A stretch of 64,000 bases of DNA from CAWBLP01 sp963789495 (GCA_963789495.1 CAWBLP010000012.1:372001-436000), one strand, 5' to 3'. Shown: positions 34,247 through 43,636, numbered from the stretch's first letter. The notes: generated by a model not told the origin, from the sequence alone. Translations and numbers: made by a program.

Positions 34247-35521
34247 TCACTTGCGTCGACGGAACAGCGTCCAGCGCCGTCCCTTGCCCGCACGCGCCTG
34301 GCCGTCCGTGTTGTCCGGCACGGTATCCAGCAGGCGCACGAAGGCGACCTGTCGCGCCAGTTCCTGCAGGCCGGCGCGGAAACCGCTGCTGCTCGCCATC
34401 GCCGGCTCGCCCAGGGTCGCGGCGTTGCCGACCTGCCGCGGCAGATCAGGGATCGCGACATCCACCTTCATCTTCAGCGCGTCTTCCACCTGGCGGCGGG
34501 TCAGGCCGCCGGGAATGCCGACCCGGTTCAGCACGACGATGGCACGCTGGGTCTGTTCCAGCCCGGCCGGCAGCGCGAGCAGCCGCAGCGTGTCGCGCAC
34601 CGCCGCCAGCGTCGGCTCCATCACCAGCACGCGCTGATCCACCAGGTCCAGCAACTCGCGATACAGCGGCACCGGGCGGAACGGCACGTCGGCGACGATG
34701 AAGTTGTAGCGGCGGCGCAGCGCCCCCAGCAGAGCACCGGCGGCACCGGGCGCGGGGGTCGGCTGGATGGCGAGCTTTTCCTCGCCGCCCAGCACGTGCA
34801 GCCGGTCGGCCGCGGGTTGCGCGGCGCGTTCGGCCAGCAGCGAGTCGATCCGCTCTGGCGCCTCCAGCGCCATGCGCAAGCCGGAGCCCGGTTGGATGTT
34901 GAGCAGGAAGGCCGCACTGCCGAGGTGGATGTCCGGGTCGAGCAACACCGTGTGGCGGCGCATCCAGACGCCGAAATTCCAGGCGAGGTTCACCGCCAGC
35001 GTGGTGGTCCCCACCCCGCCGCGGACCCCGGTGATCGCCATCGCGCGGCCGCCCAGCACGCCCTGCGACGCGGGGGCGTGGCCGCGCAGGAACGGTCCGA
35101 AATGCCGCGTCACGATGTCACGGCTCAGCGGCTTGGTCAGGTAGTCGGCCGCGCCCAGGCCACGCGTCACCTCGCGGTAGAAATCGACGTGATTGACGTC
35201 GCCCACCACCAGCACGCAGACATCCGGCTCGACCACGTTGGACAGGTCGCCGAGTGCGGTGAGCGGCTGTTCCTCGCCGCTGACATCGACGATCAGCACC
35301 CGCGGCGTGGCCTGTTTCTGCATCGCCGCGATGGCGGCGCGGATCCCGCCGCGGCGGATATCCAGATCACCTGACGCGGAATCGGTCAGCCCGTCGCGCA
35401 GCGCTTCTTCCGAACGCGATTCGGTGACGAAGGCGACCAGCGAGGACCTGTCGTGCCGGGCCGCGGCTTCGCCCTGCGCATCGTTCGGCCGAATTGCCGA
35501 TATGGCACCGTCATCAGGCAT
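34247..35521 (-). CDS. cpaE: Pilus localisation ATPase CpaE/TadZ
   Basis: The 424-residue protein has an atypical receiver-like N-terminal domain (VLIVDVSGEEQPLTALGDLS) and a ParA/MinD-type ATPase with a deviant Walker A, ITGVRGGVGTTTLAVNLAWN, followed by LLDPDIHLGSAAFLLNIQPG. TadZ/CpaE proteins mark the pole for pilus assembly. Its ATG at 35521 lies eight bases inside the end of the cpaD-like gene. Confidence 0.93.
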   Translation of the reverse strand: MPDDGAISAIRPNDAQGEAAARHDRSSLVAFVTESRSEEALRDGLTDSASGDLDIRRGGIRAAIAAMQKQATPRVLIVDVSGEEQPLTALGDLSNVVEPDVCVLVVGDVNHVDFYREVTRGLGAADYLTKPLSRDIVTRHFGPFLRGHAPASQGVLGGRAMAITGVRGGVGTTTLAVNLAWNFGVWMRRHTVLLDPDIHLGSAAFLLNIQPGSGLRMALEAPERIDSLLAERAAQPAADRLHVLGGEEKLAIQPTPAPGAAGALLGALRRRYNFIVADVPFRPVPLYRELLDLVDQRVLVMEPTLAAVRDTLRLLALPAGLEQTQRAIVVLNRVGIPGGLTRRQVEDALKMKVDVAIPDLPRQVGNAATLGEPAMASSSGFRAGLQELARQVAFVRLLDTVPDNTDGQARAGKGRRWTLFRRRK

Positions 35522-35894
35522 GGCGCTCAGCTCCCCGGAGTGGACGGTGTGCCGCCGTCACTGCCACCGCCGCCACCGGCACCGTCGCCACCACCGCCAC
35601 TGCTGCGGCACTGCTGGCACTGCTGGCACTGCTGGCACTGCTGCCGGAGCCGGCCTTCGACCGACCGGTCCAGAGCCGCTGGACCGGGAGAGTTGCGGCC
35701 TTGGCGAGTTGCCGATCACTGCCGCGTCCGTTGATCATGTCCTGCGGATCAGCGACCATGACGGCAATATTGGCGGCGTTGGCGCCGGTCGGCTGCCAGA
35801 CATCGGTGCGGCGATATGGATCGCGATCGATGCATCCCGTGAGAAGCAGCAAACAGCTTAGCAGCGCGATGCGAGAGGATGCGGTGCAGGACAT
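35514..35894 (-). CDS. CpaD-like pilus lipoprotein (short)
   Basis: The 126-residue lipoprotein has the lipobox LLLLTGCIDRDPYR and the CpaD signature WQPTGANAANIAVMVADPQDMINGRG. Full CpaD proteins are ~200 residues and carry an N-terminal domain that is missing here. After the signature comes a Ser/Ala tract (SSASSASSASSAAA) encoded by a 9-bp minisatellite. It should act at the outer membrane beside the CpaC secretin. ATG 35894 with GAGG upstream is used. Confidence 0.82.
   Translation of the reverse strand: MSCTASSRIALLSCLLLLTGCIDRDPYRRTDVWQPTGANAANIAVMVADPQDMINGRGSDRQLAKAATLPVQRLWTGRSKAGSGSSASSASSASSAAAVAVVATVPVAAVAVTAAHRPLRGAERHA
35604..35644. repeat. 9-bp in-frame minisatellite in the cpaD-like gene
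   Basis: The top-strand unit ggcactgct is repeated about four times, giving the Ser-Ala-Ser tract of the CpaD-like protein on the other strand. It resembles the ggcgctgct repeat at 15084. Copy-number change would lengthen or shorten the tail without a frameshift. Confidence 0.75.
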
Positions 35895-35901
35895 CTGCGC
35901 C

Positions 35902-37296
35902 TCACTGGACAATGAAGCCGGCATCGCCGGGAATCCGCACCGGCACGGCGGGCTGGTTCTGCGCCACCTGCTTCATCAGCAGCAGTCGCTCGATGTCGCT
36001 GGGGGGCGTGTAGCCGTCGGTCGGCAGGTGTAGCGTGGCCATATGGTTCACCGGCCGCACGATGTACGGCGTGACGATGATCACCAGCTCGGTCTCGGTA
36101 CGGTCGAATGCGGTTGAACGGAACAGGGCGCCAAGCACCGGAATATCGCTCAGACCAGGCAGGCCCTGACCGCTGTCCGAGCTTTGTTGCTGCAACAGCC
36201 CGGCGATGGCAAAGCTTTGGCCGCTGCCGAGCTCGACTGTCGTCTCCGCACGGCTTACCTCAAGTGATGGCACCACCAGTGACGTGGTGCCGCCGGTCAA
36301 CTGGAAGGCGTTCTGTGCGCTGAGCCGGCTCACTTCCGGCTTGACGTGCAGGTTGATCCGGCCGCCGCTCATCACCGTCGGCATGAAGCTCAGCATGACG
36401 CCGAACCTCTTGTAATCCACGGTCACCACGTTGTCCTTCTGGTTGACCGGGACCGGATACTCGCCGCCGACCTGGAAGCTGGCATTCTGCCCGCTCATCA
36501 CGGTCAGGTTCGGTTCGGCAAGCACATGCGCCAGGTTGTCCTTGGCCAGGGCATCGATGATCGCATTGGCGCCGGACGTGCCCGACGCAACGGCGGCGCC
36601 AACCGCACCCGCGTCCGACGTGGCCGCCAGGGAAGCTGGCGTGGCAAAGGCGAAGCTCCACTTGCCGATATTGCCGACAGCCTGCCAGTTCACGCCGAGG
36701 TTGCGCACCACCTGACGCGACATTTGCGCGATACGGACATTCAGCGTCACCTGGACCGGCATCTGGACCGTCAGTTCGTTGTCGATCGCAGGATTTTCGC
36801 CGCCGCCATAGCCTTTGGCGATTGCGACCGCCTGGGCGGCATCTTCCGGTGTCTTCACCGACCCGGTCAGCAACAACCCATTCTGCTGCGCCTGCACCTT
36901 CACCTGGCTTGCCGGCACCAGGCGGGCGATAGCCGCCTGCGCCTCGATGGCGCCGAACGAAGATGGCCGCACGGTGACTTCGTATTGCGCGAGCACCTGA
37001 CCGTTGGTGTCCATCGCGGCAACCGTCGTCTGGCCTGCGCCGACGCCGAACACGAACAGGCTGGTCGAGCTGGCGGGCCGTACCTCGGCCACTTTCGGAT
37101 CGGCCACGAACACGTTGGATGCAGCGCCGTGCAGCGTCATCACCTTGCCCGAACCGGCCTCCAGCACCAGGGCGCCGCGCTCACCACCGGCCGCCTCGCG
37201 GATCGCCGGCTGGATGGTCGCACCAATCGCCGCCGGTATATCCAGCAGCATGGCGGCAATGCCGATCTCCCATAGGATCCGGGTCAGCTTCGACAT
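35902..37296 (-). CDS. cpaC: Tad pilus secretin CpaC/RcpA
   Basis: The 464-residue protein has an N-terminal signal region, the BON/pilus-assembly N0-like domain with VFVADPKVAEVRPAS and the secretin domain: LNVRIAQMSRQVVRNLGVNW, VLAEPNLTVMSGQNASFQVGG with GEYPVPV, LHVKPEVSRL and GQGLPGLSDIPVLGALFRST, ending in LVIIVTPYIVRPV. It forms the outer-membrane channel for the Flp pilus. The start overlaps the cpaB stop by one base (TGATG). Confidence 0.96.
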   Translation of the reverse strand: MSKLTRILWEIGIAAMLLDIPAAIGATIQPAIREAAGGERGALVLEAGSGKVMTLHGAASNVFVADPKVAEVRPASSTSLFVFGVGAGQTTVAAMDTNGQVLAQYEVTVRPSSFGAIEAQAAIARLVPASQVKVQAQQNGLLLTGSVKTPEDAAQAVAIAKGYGGGENPAIDNELTVQMPVQVTLNVRIAQMSRQVVRNLGVNWQAVGNIGKWSFAFATPASLAATSDAGAVGAAVASGTSGANAIIDALAKDNLAHVLAEPNLTVMSGQNASFQVGGEYPVPVNQKDNVVTVDYKRFGVMLSFMPTVMSGGRINLHVKPEVSRLSAQNAFQLTGGTTSLVVPSLEVSRAETTVELGSGQSFAIAGLLQQQSSDSGQGLPGLSDIPVLGALFRSTAFDRTETELVIIVTPYIVRPVNHMATLHLPTDGYTPPSDIERLLLMKQVAQNQPAVPVRIPGDAGFIVQ

Positions 37297-38141
37297 CAGA
37301 ATTTGAACTCCTTGGGTTCCTGCCCGCCCTGGAACACGCGGATCATCTTGTCCGACGGTCGCGGCACTTCGACGCCCAGCGCGGGGGAGACATCGACTGC
37401 CCAGGTGGTGCCCGAACCGTTGGCCGCGGATGCCAGCTGGCGGGAGGTGTCGGCGGAGCGGACCGACAGCGACAAACGCCCGAGCTTACCGGCGACCGAA
37501 ATGCGTTCGGCCTGACCCGGCGTCACCTCCAGCGTCACCGTGCGGCGATCCCGATCGCCCGCATTCGGCGCGGCGCCCTGCACGATCTGATGGTCGATCG
37601 CCAGCACGCGGAGATCGGACAGCATCGTTTCGGCCGCGACGCGCCGGCCCACCGGCACCATGGGTTCTGGCAGGGTCTGGGTCAAAATCAGGTCGACGCG
37701 GTCTCCGGGCCAGATCAGGCCAGCCGATCCGGTGGTGTCGTCCACCGAGATCGTCACGGCACGAAAACCCGGCTGCAGCACGGCAGCGAGGAAGCCGTGA
37801 TCGCCGGGACGCATCACGTCCACATCCCGCACGACATCGCCAACGCCAAGACCACGCCGTACCATCGCACCGACCAGTTCGCGACGCGCGTCCACGGTAT
37901 CGACCGTGGCACCGAAGGAGGCGTCGCCGCGGAGTTCCACTTCCTTGCCGGCCAGATCCTCGGGCTTCAGCAGACTACCCGCATGCACGGCTCGCGCGGC
38001 CACCAGCACCACCTTCTTGGTGGGTGGCGGCGGCGCGGCAGCGATGGCGGCGGCAGACGGGCGGGTGGAAATCCACGCGACCGTGCCGAACCCCATCAGG
38101 CCCAGGGCCATCAGGACGAAGAACGCGACACGCAGGATCAT
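37296..38141 (-). CDS. cpaB: Flp pilus assembly protein CpaB/RcpC
   Basis: The 281-residue protein has one N-terminal membrane helix (AFFVLMALGLMGFGTVAWIS), a SAF domain with ARAVHAGSLLKPEDLAGKEV and the RcpC domain GLIWPGDRVDLILTQTLPE … VLAIDHQIVQGA. The SAF domain probably contacts peptidoglycan or the secretin from the periplasmic side. It lies nine bases after cpaA. Confidence 0.94.
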   Translation of the reverse strand: MILRVAFFVLMALGLMGFGTVAWISTRPSAAAIAAAPPPPTKKVVLVAARAVHAGSLLKPEDLAGKEVELRGDASFGATVDTVDARRELVGAMVRRGLGVGDVVRDVDVMRPGDHGFLAAVLQPGFRAVTISVDDTTGSAGLIWPGDRVDLILTQTLPEPMVPVGRRVAAETMLSDLRVLAIDHQIVQGAAPNAGDRDRRTVTLEVTPGQAERISVAGKLGRLSLSVRSADTSRQLASAANGSGTTWAVDVSPALGVEVPRPSDKMIRVFQGGQEPKEFKF

Positions 38142-38150
38142 GGGATGTGC

Positions 38151-38669
38151 CTACAGCAGGACGAACAGGCCGCCGACGGCGATGGCGCAGGCGTATGGCA
38201 ACGGCCCGCCGCGCCGGATGCGCCACCATTCGGCACGCAGCGCGCGCGCCGGCAGGCCACGCGGCCGACCCGCGATCGGGTCAGGAACCAGGCGCCGCGC
38301 GATGAGATAGGCGATCGCGAGAGCTGCGCCGGCCCATGACATGACGAGGAAGAAGGTGAGGAGATCGGCCGGTGGCACGGCGAGTGCGGCGGCCGCGAGC
38401 AGTTTCACATCGCCTCCGCCCAGCCAGCCGCGACGCCAGCACAGCGCCCCGATGATGAATGTGGCGAGGGCCGCCAGCACGGCGCCGATCAGATGTCCGT
38501 CGAGGCTACGCGCGGCGAGGCCCAACAGGGCGAGGGCGAGGGCGATTCCGTTCGGCACGGTGCGTGCCGCGAGATCATGCATCGAGGCTGCAAGCAACAA
38601 CGCGATGCAGCCGAGGCTCAGGCCCGACATGGCGAGTGAAAAGGTGGAGTACAGCATGGTCGGTTCCAT
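38151..38669 (-). CDS. cpaA: Flp prepilin peptidase CpaA/TadV
   Basis: The 172-residue membrane protease shows both catalytic aspartates of the type IV prepilin peptidase fold: Asp in ASMHDLAARTVPN and Asp in GWLGGGDVKLLAAAA. It cuts the Flp prepilin before membrane extraction. Met at 38657 is an alternative start four codons in. It follows the flp gene by 84 bp. Confidence 0.93.
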   Translation of the reverse strand: MEPTMLYSTFSLAMSGLSLGCIALLLAASMHDLAARTVPNGIALALALLGLAARSLDGHLIGAVLAALATFIIGALCWRRGWLGGGDVKLLAAAALAVPPADLLTFFLVMSWAGAALAIAYLIARRLVPDPIAGRPRGLPARALRAEWWRIRRGGPLPYACAIAVGGLFVLL

Positions 38670-38753
38670 CTCTCGCTCTGTCGGCGGCGGCGGGTTCCAG
38701 CGCGGCGATGACAGACGGTGCCGCGCTGGAACACGCCATGGCGACGTCGCTTA

Positions 38754-38924
38754 TTACAGGTGCGACGCGGCGTTGCCGAAGCTGTTCGACAGCGCATTGC
38801 CGAAGCTCTGGAAGCCCACCACGATGGTAGTCACCAGCACGGCGGCGATCAGGCCGTATTCCAGCGCCGTGACCGCACGACGGTCGGTCTTCAGCTCCAG
38901 CCAGGTCTTCATGTACTCGATCAT
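38754..38924 (-). CDS. flp: Flp family type IVb pilin
   Basis: The 56-residue prepilin consists of a short charged leader (MIEYMKTWLELKTDRRA), the cleavage region AVTALEYGLIAAVLV with the essential Glu5-Tyr6, a hydrophobic helix and a short Ser/Asn-rich tail. The residue before the presumed cut is Ala rather than the usual Gly. ATG 38924 with AGAGGGA upstream is preferred to an earlier frame extension. It heads the pilus operon and is probably the major subunit. Confidence 0.93.
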   Translation of the reverse strand: MIEYMKTWLELKTDRRAVTALEYGLIAAVLVTTIVVGFQSFGNALSNSFGNAASHL

Positions 38925-39657
38925 GGCGTAAGTCCCTCTATCTCCGTTGCCCAACTTTGCTGCGTATCGGTCTGGGATTGCCGTCCAACAGAATTGCCCG
39001 ACCGCATGCAGCGCGCTAATGCCATGCGTCGAGTTAAGCGGAGGTTTCAGAAGCCGGCGCGGAGCATAGAAAAGTCACCAACTCATTAATGACTCGTGCG
39101 ATTGTGCCCCTGCCTACGCGGCGCCGGAATCGCGGAAACCCGAGGGTTGGCGGGCGTTTCCGTCGTGCGCGGGCGCCAAGGCGCCGCCTCTAAATCACGC
39201 AAGTCCTTTATTGAGGCCCGTGATGAAGGCATCACGATACATTACAAGGGCGAGTCGTCATCGATCGCCGACCGTTCCCAACGTGCCTGCCATTTTCGAA
39301 GTGCCGGTCTTCTCCAGCGTACCGGTCCTCGCCGTAGCGCTCATCTCCGTCAAGCGGGTTCTCTCGTCGCGCAGGTCATCACCGCCGTGCCGATCGTCGT
39401 CATGCCGGGCCGCTCCGCACTGTCGGTCATCTCCGTCCTGCTGTCCCTCTCCGTCGTGACGAGCGAAGGCCCGGCATCCACGGCTTGCAACCTGCGACGG
39501 GGAAAAAGCCGAGCTGTTGTCGGGCATTACGGTGCAGAGCTTGCGTTGCTGCCGCCGGTGTGCGGCGAAGATCCACTAAGCTCGCGGCTTCCGCTCGCAG
39601 CGAACCGCACGGCGCAGGCAGCGTCCGAAATAACCCGCGCAGCGAGCCACGCGTGAC
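38925..39657. other. Non-coding stretch upstream of flp
   Basis: The 733 bp lie between the flp start and the 3' end of the lytic transglycosylase gene. The first ~150 bp, including an AT-richer segment around 39040-39100, must contain the promoter of the ten-gene pilus operon; no consensus boxes stand out and I saw no TTAA-N7-TTAA CtrA box. The rest holds the small palindrome at 39402-39477 and open frames with no support. Confidence 0.5.
39402..39477. repeat. Short palindromic repeat (atgccgggcc arms)
   Basis: The arms atgccgggcc (39402-39411) and ggcccggcat (39468-39477) are exact reverse complements around a 56-bp loop. GTGGATGCCGGGC-like palindromes are common intergenic repeats in alphaproteobacteria; copy number here is unknown. 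Confidence 0.45.
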
Positions 39658-40425
39658 TCAGCGCCCCGGGGTGATGATACGCGGCAAGCCACCCACAGAC
39701 GGCGTTGCAACCCCCCGCAGGCTGATCACCTGCGGCGCGCTCCCCGGCGGGCTCGGCGTCCAAACCTTCACATCCGGAAGAAGGTTTTTTCCGAGCGGGT
39801 AATAGGCGCGACTGGCCATCGGCTGCCACGCGGCAAACACCAATGCGCGATAGGGCGCGCCCCGCGCAGGGTCGGCGGAATGATACGCCGCCACCGCCGC
39901 ACCCCAGTCGCCATACCGCTCATACAGCGACAGGAGAAAACGCGCCGCGTAACGCGCATTCGCAGTGGGATCAAACGCCTCGGCAAGATCAGCGAAGGCA
40001 AGCGGGTGATGCAGCAGGCTGATCTGGTAACAACCGACATCGATGTTGCGCTGACCCGAATTCAGCAACGCACGCGTGGTGCGGAGCACCGAGTCCTTGT
40101 CGGGAAAGAATTGCCCCTGCCCGGCAACATCGATCACCCAGGGCCAGGCAACGCTGCGTTCACGCACCGGATCGAATCGGCCGCTTTCCACCTGCCCCAA
40201 CGCAAGCAGCAGGCCCGCTGGCAACCCGGCCGCAACCTCGGCGTCACGGCCCGCGCGTTCGCAATCGGCGCTGTCCACGGCGGCCAAAGCGCAACCTGCC
40301 GTCAACAGAAACCAGGCCGCAAGAAACGTTACGCCCCGTCGCAGCGACCTGCCGCGACGGGGCGAAAGGCAAGGCAGACGGAGCGTGGGCTGCCAGCCCA
40401 CGTGGTCAGGCGGCTTCAGCGGCAT
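39658..40425 (-). CDS. Lytic transglycosylase (SLT domain)
   Basis: The 255-residue exported protein has a basic N-terminus, a hydrophobic signal (GVTFLAAWFLLTAGCALAA) and a goose-lysozyme-like SLT domain: catalytic Glu in ALGQVESGRFDP, then NIDVGCYQISLLHH and YGDWGAAVAAYHSADP. It cleaves peptidoglycan glycan strands and may open the wall for the pilus. The gene lies next to the CtrA-like regulator and overlaps its 3' end by 20 bases. Confidence 0.88.
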   Translation of the reverse strand: MPLKPPDHVGWQPTLRLPCLSPRRGRSLRRGVTFLAAWFLLTAGCALAAVDSADCERAGRDAEVAAGLPAGLLLALGQVESGRFDPVRERSVAWPWVIDVAGQGQFFPDKDSVLRTTRALLNSGQRNIDVGCYQISLLHHPLAFADLAEAFDPTANARYAARFLLSLYERYGDWGAAVAAYHSADPARGAPYRALVFAAWQPMASRAYYPLGKNLLPDVKVWTPSPPGSAPQVISLRGVATPSVGGLPRIITPGR

Positions 40426-41153
40426 GCACGGCCTGAGAAGCCCAGACGGTACCGCCCTGCATCTTGGCCGGCACAGCGTTCGGCTCGCGCAAGATGTAGC
40501 CGCAGCCCCACACGGTATCGATCAGCGTCGGCACGCCGGCCACCGCCAGCTTCTTGCGCAGACGGCAGATGATGACGTCGATCGTCTTCATCTCCGGCTC
40601 CTCGGTGCCGCAATACAGATGGTTCAGGAACGCAGTCTTGTTCAGGATCGTGCCCTGCTTCAGGAACAACAGTTCCAATACTGCAAATTCACGCCGCGAC
40701 AGATGCAGCGCCTGTCCGTGAATGCGCACCTCCCTCCGATGCAGGCTGAGCTCCACTGGGCCAAGCCGCAGCGTCGAATTGGTGTGACCCTGGCTGCGGC
40801 GGACGACGGCGCGGATCCGGGCCAGCAGTTCGTCGGTATCGCAGGGCACGATGACAAAATCGTCGGCGCCCTGATCCAGCGCGCGAACCTTGGCCTGCGC
40901 GGTGGCGGTATCGGCCAGGATGATCACCGGCACCTTGAATTCCGCAGCGCGGATCATGCGAACCACTTCATAGGCCGGAATGTCGGCCAGATGCAGATCG
41001 ATCAGTACCAGATCGGTACTCGTAAAGTCGCAGGAAATCGAGCGCGTCCCGCCCGGTTTCCGCCAGCTCACTGCGCACGCCGTGCTGGCGCAGCACCTGA
41101 AGATCGTTGGCACCCTTGCAGAACGGTGTCTTGCCAACCCGAAGCACCAGCAT
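40406..41153 (-). pseudogene. CtrA-like response regulator, one apparent frameshift
   Basis: From ATG 41153 (AGAAGGA upstream) the first frame encodes MLVLRVGKTPFCKGANDLQV … DALDFLRLYEY; from about 41018 a second frame continues DLVLIDLHLADIPAYEVVRM through a complete OmpR-type winged helix (LHLSRREFAVLELLFLKQG, MKTIDVIICRLRKKL, IDTVWGCGYILREP), which matches CtrA closely. The join needs removal of one C in TACCGATCT. The receiver keeps the phosphoacceptor Asp (LIDLHL) but lacks the paired acidic residues at the start (LRVGKTP instead of LVEDD), so phosphorylation is doubtful. It may regulate the pilus genes it lies among. The frameshift could be a sequencing error. Confidence 0.8.
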
Positions 41154-41351
41154 TGTGAATTTCCTTCTGCCTCGTTACGCGATCTGGTGTGACCGCATTG
41201 CATCGTGACCTGACGTGAAACTTCGTTAAAACCGCGTCGAAGGTAAATTCCGCCAGATGGCTGACCCACCAGGCGACCAAGGCTAGGCCTTGCGGGGCTC
41301 GGCTTAGGCCAAAAGGACTAGGCACTCAGGCGGATCGGCAACGCCGTCGCG

Positions 41352-43169
41352 ATGTGCTTGACGATGCCGCGGAACCGACACTGCAACCGGACGACCTGGA
41401 TGGCTGGCAGCGACCGACTCGGACGTCAGGAACTGGCATGGAGCGCACTGCTGCCGGCGACCCTCGCCGTGGCACTGAACGCGAAGCTATTGCCCGCCGT
41501 GCTGGCCGGTGGACTAGTCAATCCCGACAGCTACATGCGCCTGGTACGCCTGCGGGAAACCGTCCAGGCCGGTCATCCGATCGACATCGTGGCCAACGAC
41601 TCGTCGGGAGGCGGCACGCTGCTGCACTGGTCGCATCTGCTCGACAGCGTGCTGTGCCTGCTGGCGGTGCCGTTCCGACTGTTCCTGGCCCCCGACGCCG
41701 CCTTGCATGCGGCGGCGCTGCTGTTCGGGCCACTCTGCATGGCCGCGCTGGGCGTCGCCGTGGCATGGGCGGCGGCACCCTTCTCCAGCCCACGCTACCG
41801 CTGGCTTGGCGCCACGCTGGCCGCACTGTCCCCGGCGGTCGGCTGCTATGCGGTGATGGGCGTGGTGCACCACCACGCGCCTGCGGTGCTGGTTACGGTG
41901 ATGGCGGCCGGCTGGGCCGCCCGCCTGATCGCCCGCCACGCCAACCCGCAGGACGGCCTGGCATTGGGCGCCTGGGCGGGGCTGGGCATCTGGCTGACCC
42001 CCGAATCCGCCCCGCTGACCCTGCTCTCGTTCGGCGCCCTGTGGCTGGTCTGGGTCAGCGACCGCCGTCGCGGCGATCTGGCCGCCGCCATCCGCTGCAC
42101 CGGCGTTGGATTTCTGTTCACGGTCGCCGCCGCGTTCGTCGTCGATCCCCCCTATGGCGGCTACGCCGTCGTGGTGGTCGATCGCGTGTCGATCATCTTC
42201 GTCGCATTGGCCGTGGCGCTCGCCGTGGTCGCGTTCGGCACCATTCTGGTGGACCGCCTCGACCAACTCCTGCGCCTGTCACTGCCGGGCCGCATTGCGA
42301 CCGCTGCAGCCTCCGGCAGCCTTTGCCTGGCCGTCTGGATCGCCGCCTTCCCAATGATCCTGCACGGTTCGGCGGCGTTGCTGAGCCCGGCGGACTGGCA
42401 CGCCATGTTCGATTCGATCGTGGAGATGAAGCCGATCAGCAGCCTGGGCGACGCGGTGCGCTATCTGCTGACCGGAACGCTGGCCGCCCTGCTGCTCGCC
42501 GGGCTCGCACTGCGCCACCGTTCCTTGCCACTGGCCTACGCGGCGTTGTGCGCGGTCGGCCTACTGCTGCTGGCACGCTCGCATATTCGCTTCGCCGCCT
42601 ATCCGGCCGCGACCGCCGCCGTGCTGCTGCCGGTCGCGATCGACACGCTGGAGCGGCTGATCCCATCCGCGCAGGAGAGCGGCCGCGCACTGACCCGCGT
42701 GGCGGGGATCCTGCTGTTCCTGCTCGTCCCCTACGGCGTCGATCTGTTCGGCACCGCGCAGGCAGCCGACCGCATCCATCGGAGCTGTGATGAGCAGGAT
42801 CTTCCTGCTCTGCTGGCGCCTTATGCCGGACAGGTGGTGTTGTCGGACGTCAATCTGACACCTGCGCTGCTGTATCGCACACCTGTCCGCACCGTGGGAT
42901 CGCTGTATCACCGCAACGTGCCAGGGTTCATACGCCTGCGTACCGCCTGGCGCAGCCTGCCGTCCGCGGATGAACCGGATGCGGTGAAGGCCACCGGCGC
43001 CTCGCTTATCCTGGTCTGCCCGAGCGAGGCCCGTTCGGCGATCGTCGGCGACCTGCCGCGGACCACGTTGCTGGACCGGCTGATGCGGCACGACGTTCCA
43101 TCCTGGCTGGAACCGGTCGCCACGAATCCGCATGCGGGATTCGTGCTGTACCGGGTCAGCCGGTCATGA
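41352..43169 (+). CDS. Polytopic membrane protein, GT-C glycosyltransferase-like
   Basis: The ~600-residue protein has about 12 membrane helices and an early DSYMRLVRLRETVQAG segment resembling the acidic motif after the first helix of GT-C enzymes (STT3/PglB/ArnT type), followed by a periplasmic loop with SGGGTLLHWSHLLD. The C-terminal ~130 residues are soluble. No exact family could be named. Start: ATG 41352, 41364 and 41400 are all in frame; none has a strong site. It is translationally coupled (ATGA) to two TadE-type genes, so it belongs functionally to the pilus cluster, possibly glycosylating pilins (inference). Confidence 0.6.
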   Translation: MCLTMPRNRHCNRTTWMAGSDRLGRQELAWSALLPATLAVALNAKLLPAVLAGGLVNPDSYMRLVRLRETVQAGHPIDIVANDSSGGGTLLHWSHLLDSVLCLLAVPFRLFLAPDAALHAAALLFGPLCMAALGVAVAWAAAPFSSPRYRWLGATLAALSPAVGCYAVMGVVHHHAPAVLVTVMAAGWAARLIARHANPQDGLALGAWAGLGIWLTPESAPLTLLSFGALWLVWVSDRRRGDLAAAIRCTGVGFLFTVAAAFVVDPPYGGYAVVVVDRVSIIFVALAVALAVVAFGTILVDRLDQLLRLSLPGRIATAAASGSLCLAVWIAAFPMILHGSAALLSPADWHAMFDSIVEMKPISSLGDAVRYLLTGTLAALLLAGLALRHRSLPLAYAALCAVGLLLLARSHIRFAAYPAATAAVLLPVAIDTLERLIPSAQESGRALTRVAGILLFLLVPYGVDLFGTAQAADRIHRSCDEQDLPALLAPYAGQVVLSDVNLTPALLYRTPVRTVGSLYHRNVPGFIRLRTAWRSLPSADEPDAVKATGASLILVCPSEARSAIVGDLPRTTLLDRLMRHDVPSWLEPVATNPHAGFVLYRVSRS

Positions 43170-43636
43170 CGGGAGGTATCGCGATGCCCCGGCACCGCTG
43201 CCTGCGTGACCACCGCGCCGTCGCAGCGCTGGAATTCGCCATCACCTGTCCGGTGCTGCTGCTGTTCCTGGGTGGCGTAGCGGATTTGGGATCGGCCATC
43301 TACGACCGCGGGCGGCTCGCCCATGCCGTTTCGGCAGGCGCGGAATACGCGCTACTGACCGGCCCCACCGTCACGGCCAGCAACATCCGGAGCTTCGTCG
43401 CGGGTCTTTCCGGCATGACCCTGGGGGCCAACAACCCCGACGTGGCGGTTGGCACCTATTGCCTGCAGGGCACGCCGCCGACCCTGGTGGCATCGGCTTC
43501 CACCTGTTCGGATGGCAGCTCCCCCGGCACCTACGCCGTCATCACGGCCACCTACACCGCGCCGCTGATTATTCCCCTCGGCAGTATCAGCACCGGGTTC
43601 AGCCTGCAGGAATCTGTGAAGGTACAGCTTCAGTGA
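43166..43636 (+). CDS. TadE/TadG-family pseudopilin
   Basis: The 156-residue protein has a TadE-like N-terminus, RAVAALEFAITCPVLLLFLGG, with the conserved Ala-Leu-Glu-Phe cleavage/helix motif, then a ~110-residue periplasmic part containing two Cys (TYCLQG, ASTCSDG). TadE-like pseudopilins prime Flp pilus assembly. It overlaps both neighbours by four bases. Confidence 0.85.
   Translation: MTGGIAMPRHRCLRDHRAVAALEFAITCPVLLLFLGGVADLGSAIYDRGRLAHAVSAGAEYALLTGPTVTASNIRSFVAGLSGMTLGANNPDVAVGTYCLQGTPPTLVASASTCSDGSSPGTYAVITATYTAPLIIPLGSISTGFSLQESVKVQLQ

Noticed and set aside
39096..39656. 186-codon open frame upstream of flp
   Set aside because: No domain, no ribosome-binding site and composition like the surrounding non-coding DNA.
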